The notes under the pieces: model-generated
What the model was told of the DNA's origin: nothing
Database searches by the model: none
Seen by the model: only the letters and a program-made list of their open reading frames with translations
Shown: positions 10,655-22,545 of the stretch, piece after piece
Position numbering within the stretch: position 1 is the first letter of the stretch
Layout: each line of letters opens with the position of its first letter
Program-made: the position numbers and the translations under genes
NCBI GenBank assembly: GCA_944989445.1
Contig: CALYLW010001092.1
Span: 124,001 to 188,000 of the forward strand
DNA length: 64,000 nucleotides
Source of the DNA: Ampullaceana balthica
Taxonomy: Eukaryota > Mollusca > Gastropoda > Lymnaeidae
Reading direction: 5' to 3'

Positions 10655-10809
10655 AATGGGTTGCCTGAAGAAACCAGGAAAACCAACACATTATCAACAT
10701 TTAAATCTCTAATATAAAGGCAGGACTAAACACAAACAATATATAAGCGTAGGACGCAATAATCTTATGTATAGAAGGAGCGTCTGTAACCGATAAGATA
10801 TGATAAGAA
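10655..10809 (+). mobile_element. LINE 3' end fragment (GATAA-tail family)
   Basis: GGGTTGCCTGAAGAAACCAGG, then AAATCTCTAATATAAAGGCAG, then AGGAGCGTCTGTAACCGATAAGATATGATAAG. This is the last coding part, 3' UTR and tail of the LINE at 7651-8740 in the opposite orientation, truncated at the 5' side. Confidence 0.85.
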
Positions 10810-10865
10810 TGTGATCCACATCAACCACATCTGTGATTTGAAGCAGTCTAAGCTTCATTGATGAT

Positions 10866-11400
10866 TAAGACTTGTCAGTTTCTTCGCCTATTGGTCCATA
10901 CATTATTACCAAAACATTACCAAAAAATGTAAAAGAATAAAATGTAATTTTTCACACATGTTAATAACAAAGAACTATTTATTTTGCATGAAACGTTGTA
11001 AGCAAAGTTTGTCACAGGATAAATGAAAAGATTAAATTATCGACTGTTAATCATATTTACAATTTAATATACACGTCATTCGTGTTAGTAATTCACATAA
11101 ACGTTTTTATTATTGTCAAGTCAGCCCCTTTTCAAGATCTATTATGACTTGTCAGTTCATGTGCCCATTGATCCATACATAATAACCTTTACATTATCAA
11201 AAACATGTAAATAAAAAATTGAATCAATTAACAAATATGAATAACAAAGAACTATTTATTTTTCATGAAACCTTTGAAGTAAAGTTTATCACTGAATAAA
11301 AGCAAATATTAAAATTTCAACATTTAATCGTATATAAAATTTAATATACACGTTTTTAGGAATTCAAATAAACGTTTTCTGTTTTGTCACGTCAGCACCC
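10866..11400. repeat. Diverged direct duplication, about 280 bp
   Basis: The order GACTTGTCAGTT, CCCATTGATCCATACAT, AATAACAAAGAACTATTTATTTT, CATGAAAC, AATTTAATATACACG, AAACGTTTT, GTCA-GTCAGC appears twice, from about 10868 and from about 11150. The copies differ by many substitutions and small gaps. Non-coding. Confidence 0.7.
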
Positions 11401-12477
11401 CTTCCAGTTATATATTTAAAGCAAAGTTGTTTAAATTCCAAATTAGTCTAAGACGCATTAAAAATACATGTAAATAACAATCAAACAAAAACTATTGTGG
11501 GGAGGAGTCCAATTTTTAAATATGTTATTTTTTAAACATACAAATATGATCTCGAAAGGTTTAAAAGAAAAACTACCGCTTAACTGAAGTATAGGGTGAC
11601 AAGTTTCATTTGCTGTAATAAAAAATGGCTTTGTTCAAAACACATCGAAACTTGACAACAAAACAACGACCAATTGTAAATTTCATAAACCGAAAAAACC
11701 GATGTTATACATTGATATAGAAAATTAAATTTTTAAGTACGTACATACTACTGGCATGCACGCATACACAAAAACGGACATTTAATATAACAACAAAAAA
11801 TAATAATTTTAATCACATCAGATAAACCATGGCTCTTTTTTTTCGTTCCCATTAAACATTAATAAAAGCTTAAATATTATATTAATATACAATATTATAT
11901 AGCGAGAAACACTCCGATAATCTCGAAACCAACATTTTAAAAATTATTTTTTCTTATATACTTTCATTTTTTTTTAAAATCGAGAGTTACCTCGCACAGC
12001 GTGACGGACGCAACGGAAGGACACAACAGTTGGACATTGCAAATTATGTATATTAACTAGTGTATTAACCGTCAAAAATGACAGAAGTTTTCAAAATAAA
12101 TACACTTCAGCTTAAATCTACTTATTTTGAAGAAAAAAAACACCTCAGAACAAAAGTAATGTAATACAGAACTTGTATTTATTTTTATTTGGTTCATTTA
12201 AATTCATATTGCACAATTTTATGTGGAACGTTCGAAAAGAGTTATTTTTGGTACAGTAATTTGGTGCGCTGATTTATAAAATTAGTAGCGTCATGGACAG
12301 ACAAACGTGACATTCTTTGCAAATTATGTATGTTGATTGTTATTTGTTCTTTTTTATAATATTTTAAATATTTTTTGTAAAATAAATAGGGAAACACTAA
12401 ATATTACCAGTTATGATTGACCCATGAGCTGCCAAAACTAACACTATTGTGACCACGAAGATTTCAATATGTAATTA
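11401..12477. other. AT-rich stretch with weak dispersed-repeat similarity
   Basis: No gene seen. The parts around 12070-12270 (AATGACAGAAGTTTTCAAAATAAATA and AGTTATTTTTGGTACAGT) resemble 29465-29690, and GCAAATTATGTATRTTRA occurs twice (12038 and 12320), so this is old repeat material of unknown family. Confidence 0.45.
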
Positions 12478-13173
12478 TTCATTATAAAATGTGGATGGGT
12501 ATGGGGTTTAGTTAATTTCATTATAAAATGTGGATGGGTATGGGGTTTAGTTAATTTCATTATAAAATGTGGATGGGTATGGGGTTTAGTTAATTTCATT
12601 ATAAAATGTGGATGGGTATGGGGTTTAGTTAATTTCATTATAAAATGTGGATGGGTATGGGGTTTAGTTAATTTCATTATAAAATGTGGATGGGTATGGG
12701 GTTTAGTTAATTTCATTATAAAATGTGGATGGGTATGGGGTTTAGTTAATTTCATTATAAAATGTGGATGGGTATGGGGTTTAGTTAATTTCATTATAAA
12801 ATGTGGATGGGTATGGGGTTTAGTTAATTTCATTATTCCGGAATTCGGGCGTAGAATGGGTTGCCTGAAGAAACCAGGAAAGCCAACACTTTATCAGCAT
12901 TTAAATCTCTAATAAAAATGCAGGAATAAACACAAACCATAGATAAGCGTAGGACGCAATAATCTTCTGTATAGAAGGAGCGTCTGTAAACAGATAAGAT
13001 AAGATAAGATTATAAAATGTTGATGGGTATGGGGTTTAGTTAATTTCATTATAAAATGTGGATGGGTATGGGGTTTAGTTAATTTCATTATAAAATGTGG
13101 ATGTGTATGGGGTTTTTAGTTAATTTCATTATAAAATGTGGATGGGTATGGGGTTTAGTTAATTTCATTATAA
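12478..13173. repeat. 39 bp minisatellite, about 13 units, split by a LINE
   Basis: Units of TTCATTATAAAATGTGGATG plus GGTATGGGGTTTAGTTAAT repeat nine times without visible change from 12478 to 12836, and about four more from 13011 to 13173 with one or two changes. The near identity means recent amplification or homogenisation. The minus-strand open frame of repeated MKLTKPHTHPHFI exists only because 39 is a multiple of three. Confidence 0.95.
12837..13010 (+). mobile_element. LINE 3' end inserted in the minisatellite
   Basis: CCGGAATTCGGGCGTAGAATG begins the insert; it ends AGGAGCGTCTGTAAACAGATAAGATAAGATAAGAT. It is the 3' end of the GATAA-tail LINE. ATTAT flanks both sides (12832-12836 and 13009-13013), a short possible duplication. 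It divides the array into two blocks. Confidence 0.88.
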
Positions 13174-13304
13174 AAAATACATATTTTAAAAATAAAATAT
13201 ATTACAAATGAATGGATTAAAATTAGGCAAAATTTTGGGTATGTGAAAAGCAGGAATAAATCTTTTTGTAACAAACTATTTTTATCTTATAGGACGTGCA
13301 AAAA

Positions 13305-13740
13305 AAGTCAATTTCCGTCAGCGCCGAACCACAAAGCACCGGTACTAAATTACTTAATTTCACGTTGAACTTGAGTCAACTTTGTTGGCAATATTTAGAC
13401 GATTTATTTTTTAAAATATTTTATGAAAATATATTTAACATTAAGACTTCTACGACACTAAGTGTAAAAAACTTGCGTTACATAATTTGTATTCATTAAA
13501 ATTGTAAAAAATGTTTTAAAAATATAAATAAAATAAAAGAGTAGTTATTTATTAGGATATAATTTGAAATTTCCAAAACAATAAAATTATCTATTTCTAG
13601 TAAGTGTGTTCGTTACTACTGCGTTGTCAAAGAAACAATGTATTATATCCAAGTGGCACGCCACTTGGCCTCGATCCCCATAACTAGGGATACAATGTCA
13701 ACTAACATTATTAGATTCACCTACCCTAAAAAATTCCTGT
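13305..13740 (-). repeat. PAL element copy 2
   Basis: Palindrome 2 (CAAGTGGCACGCCACTTG) is at 13650-13667, palindrome 1 (ATCCCCATAACTAGGGAT) at 13674-13691, and box 3 (ACCACAAAGCACCGGTACT) at 13328-13347, all inverted relative to copy 1 and with the same spacing. Confidence 0.85.
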
Positions 13741-13744
13741 TTCC

Positions 13745-14480
13745 AGTTAAAACACCATAGCAAATTTGAACTTTTTTTAACATTGTATTAATCCGTCCAT
13801 TAAATTTACTGTCCTAGACTTTGAGATTCTGTTTAAACATTTCACATTCATTTCGAATCTGTTGTGTGTATAGTATTGTAGATAAAGAATCCATTTACAT
13901 TATAAAAAAATGCTAAATCATGTAAATAACAATTTTTAATGTGCTTACGAAACATTCTCGACTTCACTTTCATTTATCAATAATTTTGTTGTATAAAATA
14001 GTTTGTACAAGTAACAGCACGGTAATGGGTTGCACGTGTACTTTTCTCTAATTAAATGATCTTTAAACTGAGAAAGACGTAACAATACAAATATAATATT
14101 AATTAGGGGACAGCCGGATATAATTCAGGGTATCCGGACAGGATCCGGATAGTATCCGGATATCAATGTAGTAATTAATTTTTAAAATCAAATTAAATTA
14201 ATATTAATACGTTTATAAACAATTATATTAAAAGTAAAAAACAATGACCAGAAATCAGTACATTTAACAAGAATGGATAGTGAGAGAGCATTCTAAACAA
14301 CGGTGCAGATAAATGATGATAAGCGTTCTCGCTTGTCGTCCAACAAACTTGGGATGTAATTTTTCTTGAAAAAGAATTTGGTTATGACAAACACAGTAAT
14401 TTTTCGAAACTTAAAAATTGAAGAAACAAACTACAAACTTGAATCATAACCTCTAGAATCATATGTTTTTTCCATTAAAA
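13745..14480. other. AT-rich stretch with a TATCCGGATA cluster
   Basis: No gene seen. At 14110-14162 the motif TATCCGGA occurs several times (GGGTATCCGGACAGGATCC, TAGTATCCGGATATC). Such clusters can be subterminal repeats of DNA transposons, but no terminus or duplication could be identified. Confidence 0.4.
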
Positions 14481-14622
14481 CTGTTTCCTCAAAGTTTGTA
14501 ATGTTTCTAACATAGCAATGTTATTGTAACTGTTTCCCTCCAAGTTTGTAATGTTTCTAACATAACAATGTTATTGTAACTGTTTCCTCCAAGTTTGTAA
14601 TGTTTCTAGCATTGCAGTAGTA
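14481..14622. repeat. About 50 bp tandem repeat, 3 units
   Basis: CTGTTTCCTC-AAGTTTGTAATGTTTCTAACATA-CAATGTTATTGTAA repeats at 14481, 14530 and 14580. Confidence 0.85.
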
Positions 14623-14754
14623 TGTGTGTCATGATTTAGGTAGGTACATTCAAACATAGTTAGTTTAAAGTGTTAGAGATTATAACAGGATGGGGAACTG
14701 CTTTATAAACTCAAACAGTTAGTACATATACCAACATCTTACTACCGTATTTCT

Positions 14755-14830
14755 GTTTGATGACGTAATCTTGAACATATTATTGAATTTATCCTATAAT
14801 GATGCTGTCAGGAATGTTTATTAATATTTA
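14755..14830 (+). repeat. Dispersed repeat shared with 59627-59705
   Basis: TTTGATGACGTAATCTTGAAC, TATTATTGA and ATGATG-TGTCAG-AATGTTTAT occur in the same order at both places. Non-coding, family unknown. Confidence 0.6.
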
Positions 14831-14915
14831 AAAAAAAGTACAATTGAACTAAATACAATAAAAGCATTATACAAAAACATGAATTTTAAGTCGCGATGGT
14901 CTCGGGAATCGTAAA

Positions 14916-15112
14916 CAGTGGCGTAGCTTGGAATTGGTAGGAGTTTGGGAGCCGGGGGGGGGTTGTTAACCTTTTTGGGGGCCCTCATACATGGCGGTAG
15001 CATAATATTTAATGTTAAATAATTCAGACATTAATTTGGGTGTCCCCCTCAAGTGGGGGCCAAGGGGGACTCTCAAATTTTGTCCACCTCCCCTCCCATA
15101 GCTACGCCTCTG
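14916..15112. mobile_element. 197 bp hAT MITE (CAGTGGCGTAGC family)
   Basis: It starts CAGTGGCGTAGCTTGG and ends CCATAGCTACGCCTCTG. Flanks are ATCGTAAA (14908-14915) and ATCGCTAAA, a duplication with one indel. G-rich and C-rich blocks lie just inside the ends, as in the larger elements at 22047 and 26890, so it is probably a non-autonomous relative. Confidence 0.8.
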
Positions 15113-15299
15113 ATCGCTAAAGAGTATAAAATGAAATATATATATATATATATTAATTTTTAAAAATCACAAGAAATACAAAACAACAACATCTTAGAGC
15201 TATGTTAATTGAAGAACATTACCGTAAACGTAGTAAGTGCTTATATGCTTTGGTTTATTTGATGAGGTTTATTGTTTCTACTTTAATTTTCCTGCTTTG

Positions 15300-15392
15300 T
15301 GAATGTGTGCGTTTTCTGCGTGTCTGTGTGTGTTATTGTGATTGCGTGTCTGTGTGTGTATGTGTTTCTGAGTGTGTGTGTGTGTGTGTATG
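15300..15392 (+). repeat. Imperfect TG microsatellite
   Basis: Runs of GTGTGT with interruptions. The cysteine- and valine-rich plus-strand frame at 15202-15447 is caused by it. Confidence 0.85.
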
Positions 15393-15475
15393 TATTTTGA
15401 ATAAATTTGATGAACAAATTTTTTCTTTTTTTTTAAATGTCTGCTAATGTTGAGCCTCTAGCAACAGTGGGAGCA

Positions 15476-16877
15476 GGGCCGCCACCAGGGGGTGAATCCA
15501 CGAATATATTCAGGGACCCAAACGGAAGGGGGGCCCCGTCAGCCACGCTTCATTTTTATAATGCTTATATATATTCGGACAATTATTCAAGTTACATATA
15601 AAAACAAGTTTAAAAATTTAGCTCACAGCGAAAATTGACGGCAAAACTTTTCTGCACAATGAACGGTTCGCTTAAGGTGTTCCTTGGAATTTCGTGTTTT
15701 ACGTCACAGTTTTCTAAAAATAATATAACTTAGTCATCAAATACGTCACCATATGCAGCTCACACACTGAATCTGGTCGGGGTAAATGCTGCGCCATGTT
15801 GGAGAGATGCAATAAAATTCTTTGGAAACGTGAATAACCTCTACAAATTATTCAGCTCTTGTTCAGAAAGATTGAATATCTTGCTGGAATCAACAATATG
15901 CTCCCTGCATAATCTGAGTGACACGCGCTGGAGTTCAAGAGTTGATGCCTTGCGTCCAATTGCTTAGAGGTCGCCTAGCATTCTTCCTGTTCTAGAGACA
16001 GTGATGTCCACGACTAAGTAAACAAATGAAATTAGAAGCGAAGCACGTGTACTGAAAACATATATCTCTTCGTTCACCGCAGTGTTGATGGCAGCATTCT
16101 GTATAAAAATTTTGAAGTGCATCAATGAAAGAAATCTGATACTCCAATCAAAGGCAATCTCACTTGAAATCGCGTCACGTAACATCAAGGATCTCTCAAA
16201 TGAATTGCAGCAGTTGAGAAATAATTGCCACACGATTTTCACAGAAGCACAGCATGTATCAAAAGAATTAGGAATTCCTACAGAACTGAAGACGGTGCGC
16301 CGTCGCGGCAAAAGGCCAAGATCTTTCCGTTCAGATTCCGAAACGTCGCGGGTGTCGATGAATCAGCAGAAGCTAAGTTCACTAGAGAAGTTTTGTATTT
16401 CATTTTGGATTCTGTGATTGGGCAGATGAACCATCGGTTCAAAGTTTTGGACAAGATCTGGAAACTATTCAATCCAGTTCTAAATTTTAAAAGTCTGACT
16501 TCTGAAAAAATCTCGTCCTCTTGTGCTGATTTAGTGGTTAAATTTTCACGTGATCTTACCAGCCTTTTGAAAGACGAGTTGCTTCACCTGAATGAATAAA
16601 GCAAAAAGAAATTCTACTACTGCTTTTGTTGTTGCAAATATGTGGCGTTTTTCTATTCAGTAGGAAATTCTTGCTCACTAGATAGCTTGTATTGGTATTT
16701 ATAAATACTGCCTGAAATGTCGATGTAGGATACGCTACATTTTGGTCATTTTGTATACATATTTCAAGGATTTTGGCATGTGGGTACCCGGAAAAAATTC
16801 ATAGGCACGATGTAGAGCCCAGAGGGGCCCAACCTACCCAGTTTTCAGAGGCCCAAAAATTTCTGGTGGCGGCCCTG
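15476..16877 (+). mobile_element. hAT element with CAGGGCCGCCACCAG termini
   Basis: CAGGGCCGCCACCAG at the left is exactly inverted at the right (CTGGTGGCGGCCCTG). Flanking octamers AGTGGGAG and ACTAGGCG agree at only five of eight positions, so the duplication is weak. Subterminal GGCCC blocks match (CAGGGACCCAAACGG and CCCAGAGGGGCCCAACC). Right flank is the R3 repeat. Confidence 0.85.
15755..16598 (+). pseudogene. ZMYM1-like hAT transposase relic (DUF4371 part onward)
   Basis: The chain reads AAHTLNLVGVNAA, then FFGNVNNLYKLFSS, LHNLSDTRWSSRVDALRPIA, and after a stop and frameshift a region with ISSFTAVLMAAFCIKIL, IPTELKTVRRRGKRP and LYFILDSVIGQMNHRF. This is the core of the hAT transposases annotated as zinc finger MYM-type protein 1-like; the HTLNL and DTRWSSR motifs are typical. 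The zinc finger, the first catalytic region and the C-terminal dimerisation domain are missing. At least one stop (15964) and frameshifts near 16020 and 16300 disable it. Confidence 0.85.
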
Positions 16878-17510
16878 ACTAGGCGACCACCAAAGGACAC
16901 GTGCTGGCGAGAGAAATGGGAAAGTTTAATAAAGGGTGGGGCAGTGAGAATATTGGCAACTTTATTAAGGACAGTGAGACCGCCTGGCATTTTTATTTTC
17001 CGGTTACATGGGATTCGGCTGGGGGTTTGATGGACTTCTACCGACGATTTTAGGTCACTTATAAAAGTTGAACATTAATGATCAGGTAAGGTGGGTTCCT
17101 TTATTAGTTCTTTCTCGTCAAAGTAAAAGTCTCTGGGTAAAAATCGTTAAAACATCACACACCCATTACTCAAAGTTTGAAGTCTTAAATGTTATTTTTA
17201 ACAGAAATTTTAGAAATGCACATATTAAGATGGGTAAATAAAACATAAACTAAACTATTACTAGCTAACCTTAATGATGGGTAAATAAAACATAAACTTC
17301 ACTATTACTAGCTAATCTTAATGATGGGTAAATAAAACATAAACTAAACTATAACTAGCTAATCTTGAGATGGGTAATTAAAACATAAACTAAACTATTA
17401 CTTGCTAATCTCAATGATGGGTAAATAAAACATAAACAAAACTATAACTAGCTAATCTTGAGATGGATAAATAAAACAGAAACTACACTATTACGCTTAA
17501 ACTAATGTTA
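16878..17510 (+). repeat. R3 dispersed repeat copy 1
   Basis: ACTAGGCGAC-AAGGACACGTGCTGGCGAGAG, GGGAAAGTTTAATAAAGGGTGGGGCAG, GTCTCTGGGT and ACATCACACACCC are collinear with 37010-37560, ending in the same 46 bp minisatellite. Non-coding. A third, older copy lies around 21955-22046 and 24692-24800. Confidence 0.8.
17229..17508. repeat. 46-47 bp minisatellite, 6 units
   Basis: GATGGGTAAATAAAACATAA plus ACTAAACTATTACTAGCTAATCTTAAT repeats at 17229, 17276, 17323, 17369, 17416 and 17462. The identical unit forms three copies at 37422-37557. Confidence 0.9.
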
Positions 17511-17519
17511 TATAGCTAA

Positions 17520-18060
17520 AATTAGAAAAAAAAGACATTTAGAGGCCCCGTGCCCATTTGGTATGTGATGTAAATTTCAAAATGCTGTTAATTTTAATCG
17601 AGTATCATTCTGGGTATATCTCTCAAGATGAAAAAAATAGAATGGGAAATAATATCTTTGACCTTAACGAAAAAAAGACATTTTTGGCCCCCGGTACCAA
17701 AGAAATTGACTTTAGAAGTTAAATGTTTTTAGTATATTATATGGGCTACCAAGAATTTTTATACACAATTCAGTTAAGATCCATCCATTTTCTCAGTAGC
17801 TAACACATAAACTAATTTGTAAATTGCTCATTTAAGCAAAAACGACATTAATGGCCATAGTGCCCATTCAGTGCCAGATATAAATTTGAAAACACCAGTT
17901 CATTTCAATCAATTTCTCAATACATATATTTATCTATTTTTCTCAAGATCATTAGTAAATGAATCAGAAATAAAATCTTAAACGTTTATGAGAATAAGAC
18001 ATTTTTGCCCACAGCCCAGAAAAAATGTAAAATATTAGAGCTTTTAAACTTAACGACACA
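17520..18060. repeat. Dispersed repeat with about 300 bp internal period
   Basis: Motifs such as GACATTTTTGGCCCCCGG, AAGAAATTGACTTTA, ATGGGCTACCAA and AAGATCCATCCATTTTCTCA recur within this stretch in diverged form and again at 52290-52640. Non-coding. At 52792 similar sequence abuts a Helitron-like 5' end. Confidence 0.6.
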
Positions 18061-19480
18061 GGGGGATACCACTCGCTCGAGCTAGAAGTAAAATATCCAC
18101 TACTTAATTAAGAAAGCGTGATCCCGAATTAATTCCATTTTCTTTACAAATATAAATATATATATATACATGTATTTATTTCTGTAAGGATATTATCTAT
18201 AAATTTCATAGCACGCATTATTTCACCTTTCTAGATAAGCAACGCTGAGATTACAGCAGGTAGTTCTTTATTTGACTTGGCTGTTCAAGTTAATTTAACG
18301 GTAAGTCTCGACATTACCTCCATATTAAAATCGAGTTATTTGCCACATTGACTTAAACGTCAATTAGTAATTTACTGCTTCGTCATGGCTTCTTTGGAAA
18401 TTATAAAGTGGAAGTTTTGTCTTGGCATTTTAAATGAGAAATGTTTATTCTAATTTTATTAAATTATTTATTTATTGTTATTTTTACCGTCAATACTTAG
18501 TTTTGATTGACATTATGTTTAGTTGCTTCTTGTTCATTACAAAGTCATTTTGTGAATCCCATCTCCATTTATCACTCTTACCTTCTATAATGTCAGTGAT
18601 AATTTATTTGTTTTGTTCTCAGTTTTCACATTTCTTTTTACTGGTGCCTTTAAGTTGAAATTCATCAAGTTCTGGTCATTGGGCTATCGATAAATTAGGA
18701 TCAGCTGAACTTCTCTCGTTAATATATTGACCCTGTCGATAAGAACCTTGATGAGACCAGTAATTAACTGTAGAATTCTTATTGTTACACGTGCAAGGAT
18801 ACAACTTGTATCCATAATGACACTGACCGTCTTTGCCCCCAAACGGTATCGACTGTAAAGGAAGTCATGAAAACTTCTAAGTGGGGGTCTATACTTTGTC
18901 AAATTTCTCTCTCCTTCCCTATTTAGTTTATGGTTGGGCTTTTCTCAGACTCTACGGCCTTTTCGTTAACCTGGCAAAGTGATTTGTTAACGCCCATACA
19001 CGTTTATCTGCACTTGTTCTTCGGCCCAATGAAGTTTTTGAAAGGTTAAGTAATTGGTTTTAAAAATAATTAAAAAATGTATTTGATGATAAAATCAGTA
19101 ATTAATCCTTGTAATATACTTATAAATATATTGTTATAAAATAATAGTTGGAAATAACATTTTCTTCACATTCAACATTGGAACCTAATGTTTGATATTT
19201 AAAGCAATAAATTTTGTTGGACTTAGACTGATAAGTTGTTCGATTAATCCAGACAAAATGTAATCGATTAACCGATTAATTAAAATTAATTATATATTTG
19301 TATAACGCATATATAGATCCCGTTAAGTTGTGATTCATTATTTCACGAAATAGTTTAAGTCGCGTTAATTCCATGGCATCCAAATTTTGTGACGTAACAC
19401 AACAAATTCATTCTGCTATACAAGAAATAACAAAGAAAACATCCTTTGTTTACGTATGCAGGCCAACATAAATAATAATA
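18061..19480. other. AT-rich stretch, nothing recognised
   Basis: No array, terminus or family motif. Frames at 18434-18658 (+) and 18684-18902 (-) have no recognisable domain. A TAATCGATTAACCGATTAAT run at 19261 resembles the ATCGATTA-rich ends near 25340 and 26130. Confidence 0.45.
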
Positions 19481-19499
19481 GTACTTTTTAATAGTTACT

Positions 19500-20140
19500 T
19501 TTGTAAAATTTCCTGGAAAATACAACATGAAATGTTCAACATGAAATGTACTAACATTTGAGCGTTTTCAAATAACTATATATAATTACACATATGCAAA
19601 AACATATCCTTTAAATATAAAAATGGATAAATAGGCAATTATGGAGAGAACACGCCATATTTATAAATTAATTTAATCGCTTTGGACGTGCATTGATGTG
19701 TGTTTCCCGTAAATGACGCACTACAAAGCACCGGTGCTGATGTATTAATGCCTAGTTTCTTTTAACAAAACTAAGAGAAAATTAATGTGAAAATATTTAT
19801 TTGTATTTAAAAATTCCATTCAAATATAAGAAACATAGCATAAGTATTTTGTATTTTGTAAATGTTTCATAGAAAGTTAATTACAATTGCATTGTAAAAT
19901 AAAAATAGAAAAACTGTTTCATCTAAAAAATCGTATCTATTTTTTATATTAAAAACAATTTAATTTAATTAATAACTTAAATATATATGTTTGTTTTATT
20001 TTTTTTAAACGGCCCTATGCGTCTTTATGCCATCTATTTTATGTTCTATTTTATCCAAGTGTCATACCACTTGACTTCGATCCCTACCAATAGGGATACA
20101 CTGTTAAATGAATTGTCCACATTCCCTTAAATGAATCTTC
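19500..20140 (-). repeat. PAL element copy 3, long copy
   Basis: Palindrome 2 (CAAGTGTCATACCACTTG) is at 20056-20073, palindrome 1 (ATCCCTACCAATAGGGAT) at 20080-20097, box 3 at 19727-19738. Homology with copy 11 (52805) continues about 220 bp beyond box 3, through AAAAATGGATAAATAGGC and AACATGAAATG, giving the best estimate of full length (about 640 bp). Confidence 0.85.
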
Positions 20141-20517
20141 CTTTTTCAGATTAATTATGAAAAAGAGAACGTTTATACAATTAGTTCATTCATCAGAGGA
20201 AAATAACTTCTGCTCATTTTAGTATTGTCTTATGATGAAAACAATATTGATGTTCACAAAATATATTACTGCTTTTCAGTGATCTTATATATAATTTTAC
20301 TTTTAATAGTCTACTTCTCTCCAACTTCACAATTCTCCAGTTTGTAGTCTTTAAAATCTTCGATAATTTCTTTTTAATACATGTTTTGCTCCCGGACAGT
20401 AATAACAATCGCGTGTACTATTAAAGGTAAATACATCTCCCACCTTACTAAAATTTCCAGTTGTTTTAATCACCAATCTTTTGCTACACACATCGAATGC
20501 AGTTACTAGTGCATTTT

Positions 20518-20520
<3 letters not shown>

Positions 20521-20599
<79 letters not shown>

Positions 20600-20609
20600 T
20601 ATATATATA
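20521..20609. repeat. TA microsatellite
   Basis: About 75 bp of pure TA, one TTATT interruption, then more TA, directly next to the Helitron-like end. Confidence 0.97.
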
Positions 20610-20615
20610 TATATA

Positions 20616-20790
20616 CTAGAAATATACCCGCTCTTCGTAGCGGGAGTGTGCTGACCCTTTTTCCTAGTATTAATTGCTGGTTATTACAATTTTTATTTGC
20701 CAAGCTATAATTCAGATTCATCTATTAGTTAAAATCTTATGGGAAACAGAGATATTCCATTTTAGGGGGAAAAATATATAATTAAATATA
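20616..20790 (-). mobile_element. Helitron-like 3' end
   Basis: On the minus strand the sequence ends with hairpin CCCGCTACGAAGAGCGGG, seven bases, then CTAG, followed by T in the flank. Helitrons end with a short hairpin and CTRR and insert between A and T. The 150 bp inside match 9621-9780. The 5' terminus was not found. Confidence 0.65.
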
Positions 20791-21954
20791 TTTAAAGAAA
20801 AAGAAGAGAGAGAAAAAAAACAGACACAATTATTTAATTTTTACCCTTCTACTGCGTGAGTTGTTTTCACTTAATGCAGTACCTTTTAACATTACCTTAC
20901 TATTTAAAATATATGATTTATGAAATAATGAATCTTGATGACCATAATAACTAAATTTACTATTTCATTCCCACTTGTACTAAATAAACATAACTGATAG
21001 GTTTTCCAAAAGAGCTTTATCACCTTCGTCACTCAAAAATTTCATATATAATTACGACACTAAATAGTAACACAATTGTAAGTAATACAATATTTGTAAC
21101 CGCGTCTATGAGATTTAAAAAGGCAAAGGCTACATAACTCATAGCACCAATAAACAAAATTATAAATGTACTTTCTAAAATACTTTTTAAAAAAACAACA
21201 AAATGTCGTATTAAAATGGAATTACGGACGCATCGGACCCGGACGTTTCGACCCCAGGACGTTTCGACCCCGGTCGGTTCGACTACGGACGGTTCGACCA
21301 CGGATGATTCAACCCCGGATGATTCGACCCCAGAGTTCGACCACAGGACGTTTCGACCCCAGGGCGTTTCGACCCCGGACGTTTCGACCCTTTCGTTTCT
21401 ACATCCTGAAATGATTTTTATGTTTTCTTTGTTGTTGTTTTTTTGTGTAGTTTTTTTACATTTTTTAAATATTAATTTTCGGTACATTATCAATTAAAAA
21501 ATTAAAAACAGTATCTCAACTCCTATCCCAAACTAAACACACTTAAAAAGTACTTAATTTATTATTGGGTTATAAAAATGTATATATTTAAGTCGTTCAA
21601 AGATTTTCACTGTGATAACAAAAACAAAAGAAATTGCTTTTTTTAATAAAAATTAATTATTTTTTAAAAATTATTTTTATTAAAGGTGATGACATGCTGA
21701 ACGCAGGCGCTGAAACCATTACAAACCCCTCGCCCTTTGCATTCACTTCTGTTTCTTCAGTAATACTGATTTTAATAAGACGTACAAATTTGGCAGTATT
21801 TAAAGTTCATAAATTTCAATAGTTAATACCGCCGCCTAGCAGACAACATTCAAGCTGCTGGACCTGTATGACCTGACTGAACGTTACGTCATTGTTGTTT
21901 ACATTTCGTCCGAGGGTTTCATAATCCCGTGTTACGAAGGCTACACTCAATGAC

Positions 21955-22046
21955 CACCACAGCAAGCCGTGTGCTGGCGAGGGTAAATAGAGTAAGTGGG
22001 GGAAGAGAGAATGTAGGCACCTTTAGAAAGGACTATCTGAACACAT
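21955..22046 (+). repeat. R3 dispersed repeat copy 2, left part
   Basis: GTGTGCTGGCGAGGGTAAATAGAG and AGAGAGAATGTAGGCACCTTTA correspond to R3 copies 1 and 3. The repeat resumes after the hAT insertion at 24692 with TGCCTTTGTTTTGTCCGATTACATCGGACGGAGGG, matching TGGCATTTTTATTTTCCGGTTACAT. Confidence 0.6.
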
Positions 22047-22545
22047 CAGTGGCGTAGCTAGGGGGGTGCAGGGGGGACATATGTCCCCGGGCGCCACGTT
22101 AGGGGGCGCCGAAATGAGTATTAAAAATAATTATTTAAATTTATTTTGATGTAAACTAATGTATTTCAAATACTTTTGGAAGATTGAATTTGAAGCTCCA
22201 CAAATATCTTCATTACAAACCAGTTGGCAAGCATGATTTTGGCGCCCCCATTGAGCATTAAGGGGCGCATGTGGATTTTCAAACTAAAAAAAGTAACAAT
22301 TAAAGAATCATTTTTAGGTTTTGTTCAGATACATTCCAAAGACGCAGCAAGCCTTGAAAGGGTTATCGCAGAGAAACTGGAATATGATACCATACCTCTA
22401 GCCGACTGTCGGTCACAATAACATAACAATGCTGATGTAATAACTGAAACTGGGCATACATCCGGCCTTCAACAGCGAATATGTGCCAGAAATCACAGAG
22501 CATTGTTTGCAAACTGTGACAACCACAGCTTAAACTAAGCTAAAC

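Noticed and set aside
12444..12833. 129-codon minus-strand frame of repeated MKLTKPHTHPHFI
   Set aside because: It is the 39 bp minisatellite read in one frame; the period is a multiple of three and there is no non-repeat domain.
15202..15447. 81-codon Cys-rich frame as a secreted peptide
   Set aside because: The Cys and Val content comes from an imperfect TG microsatellite.
18434..18902. Two small frames of 72-74 codons as host exons
   Set aside because: No domain, no splice-site pattern I could defend, and AT-rich composition where such frames arise by chance.
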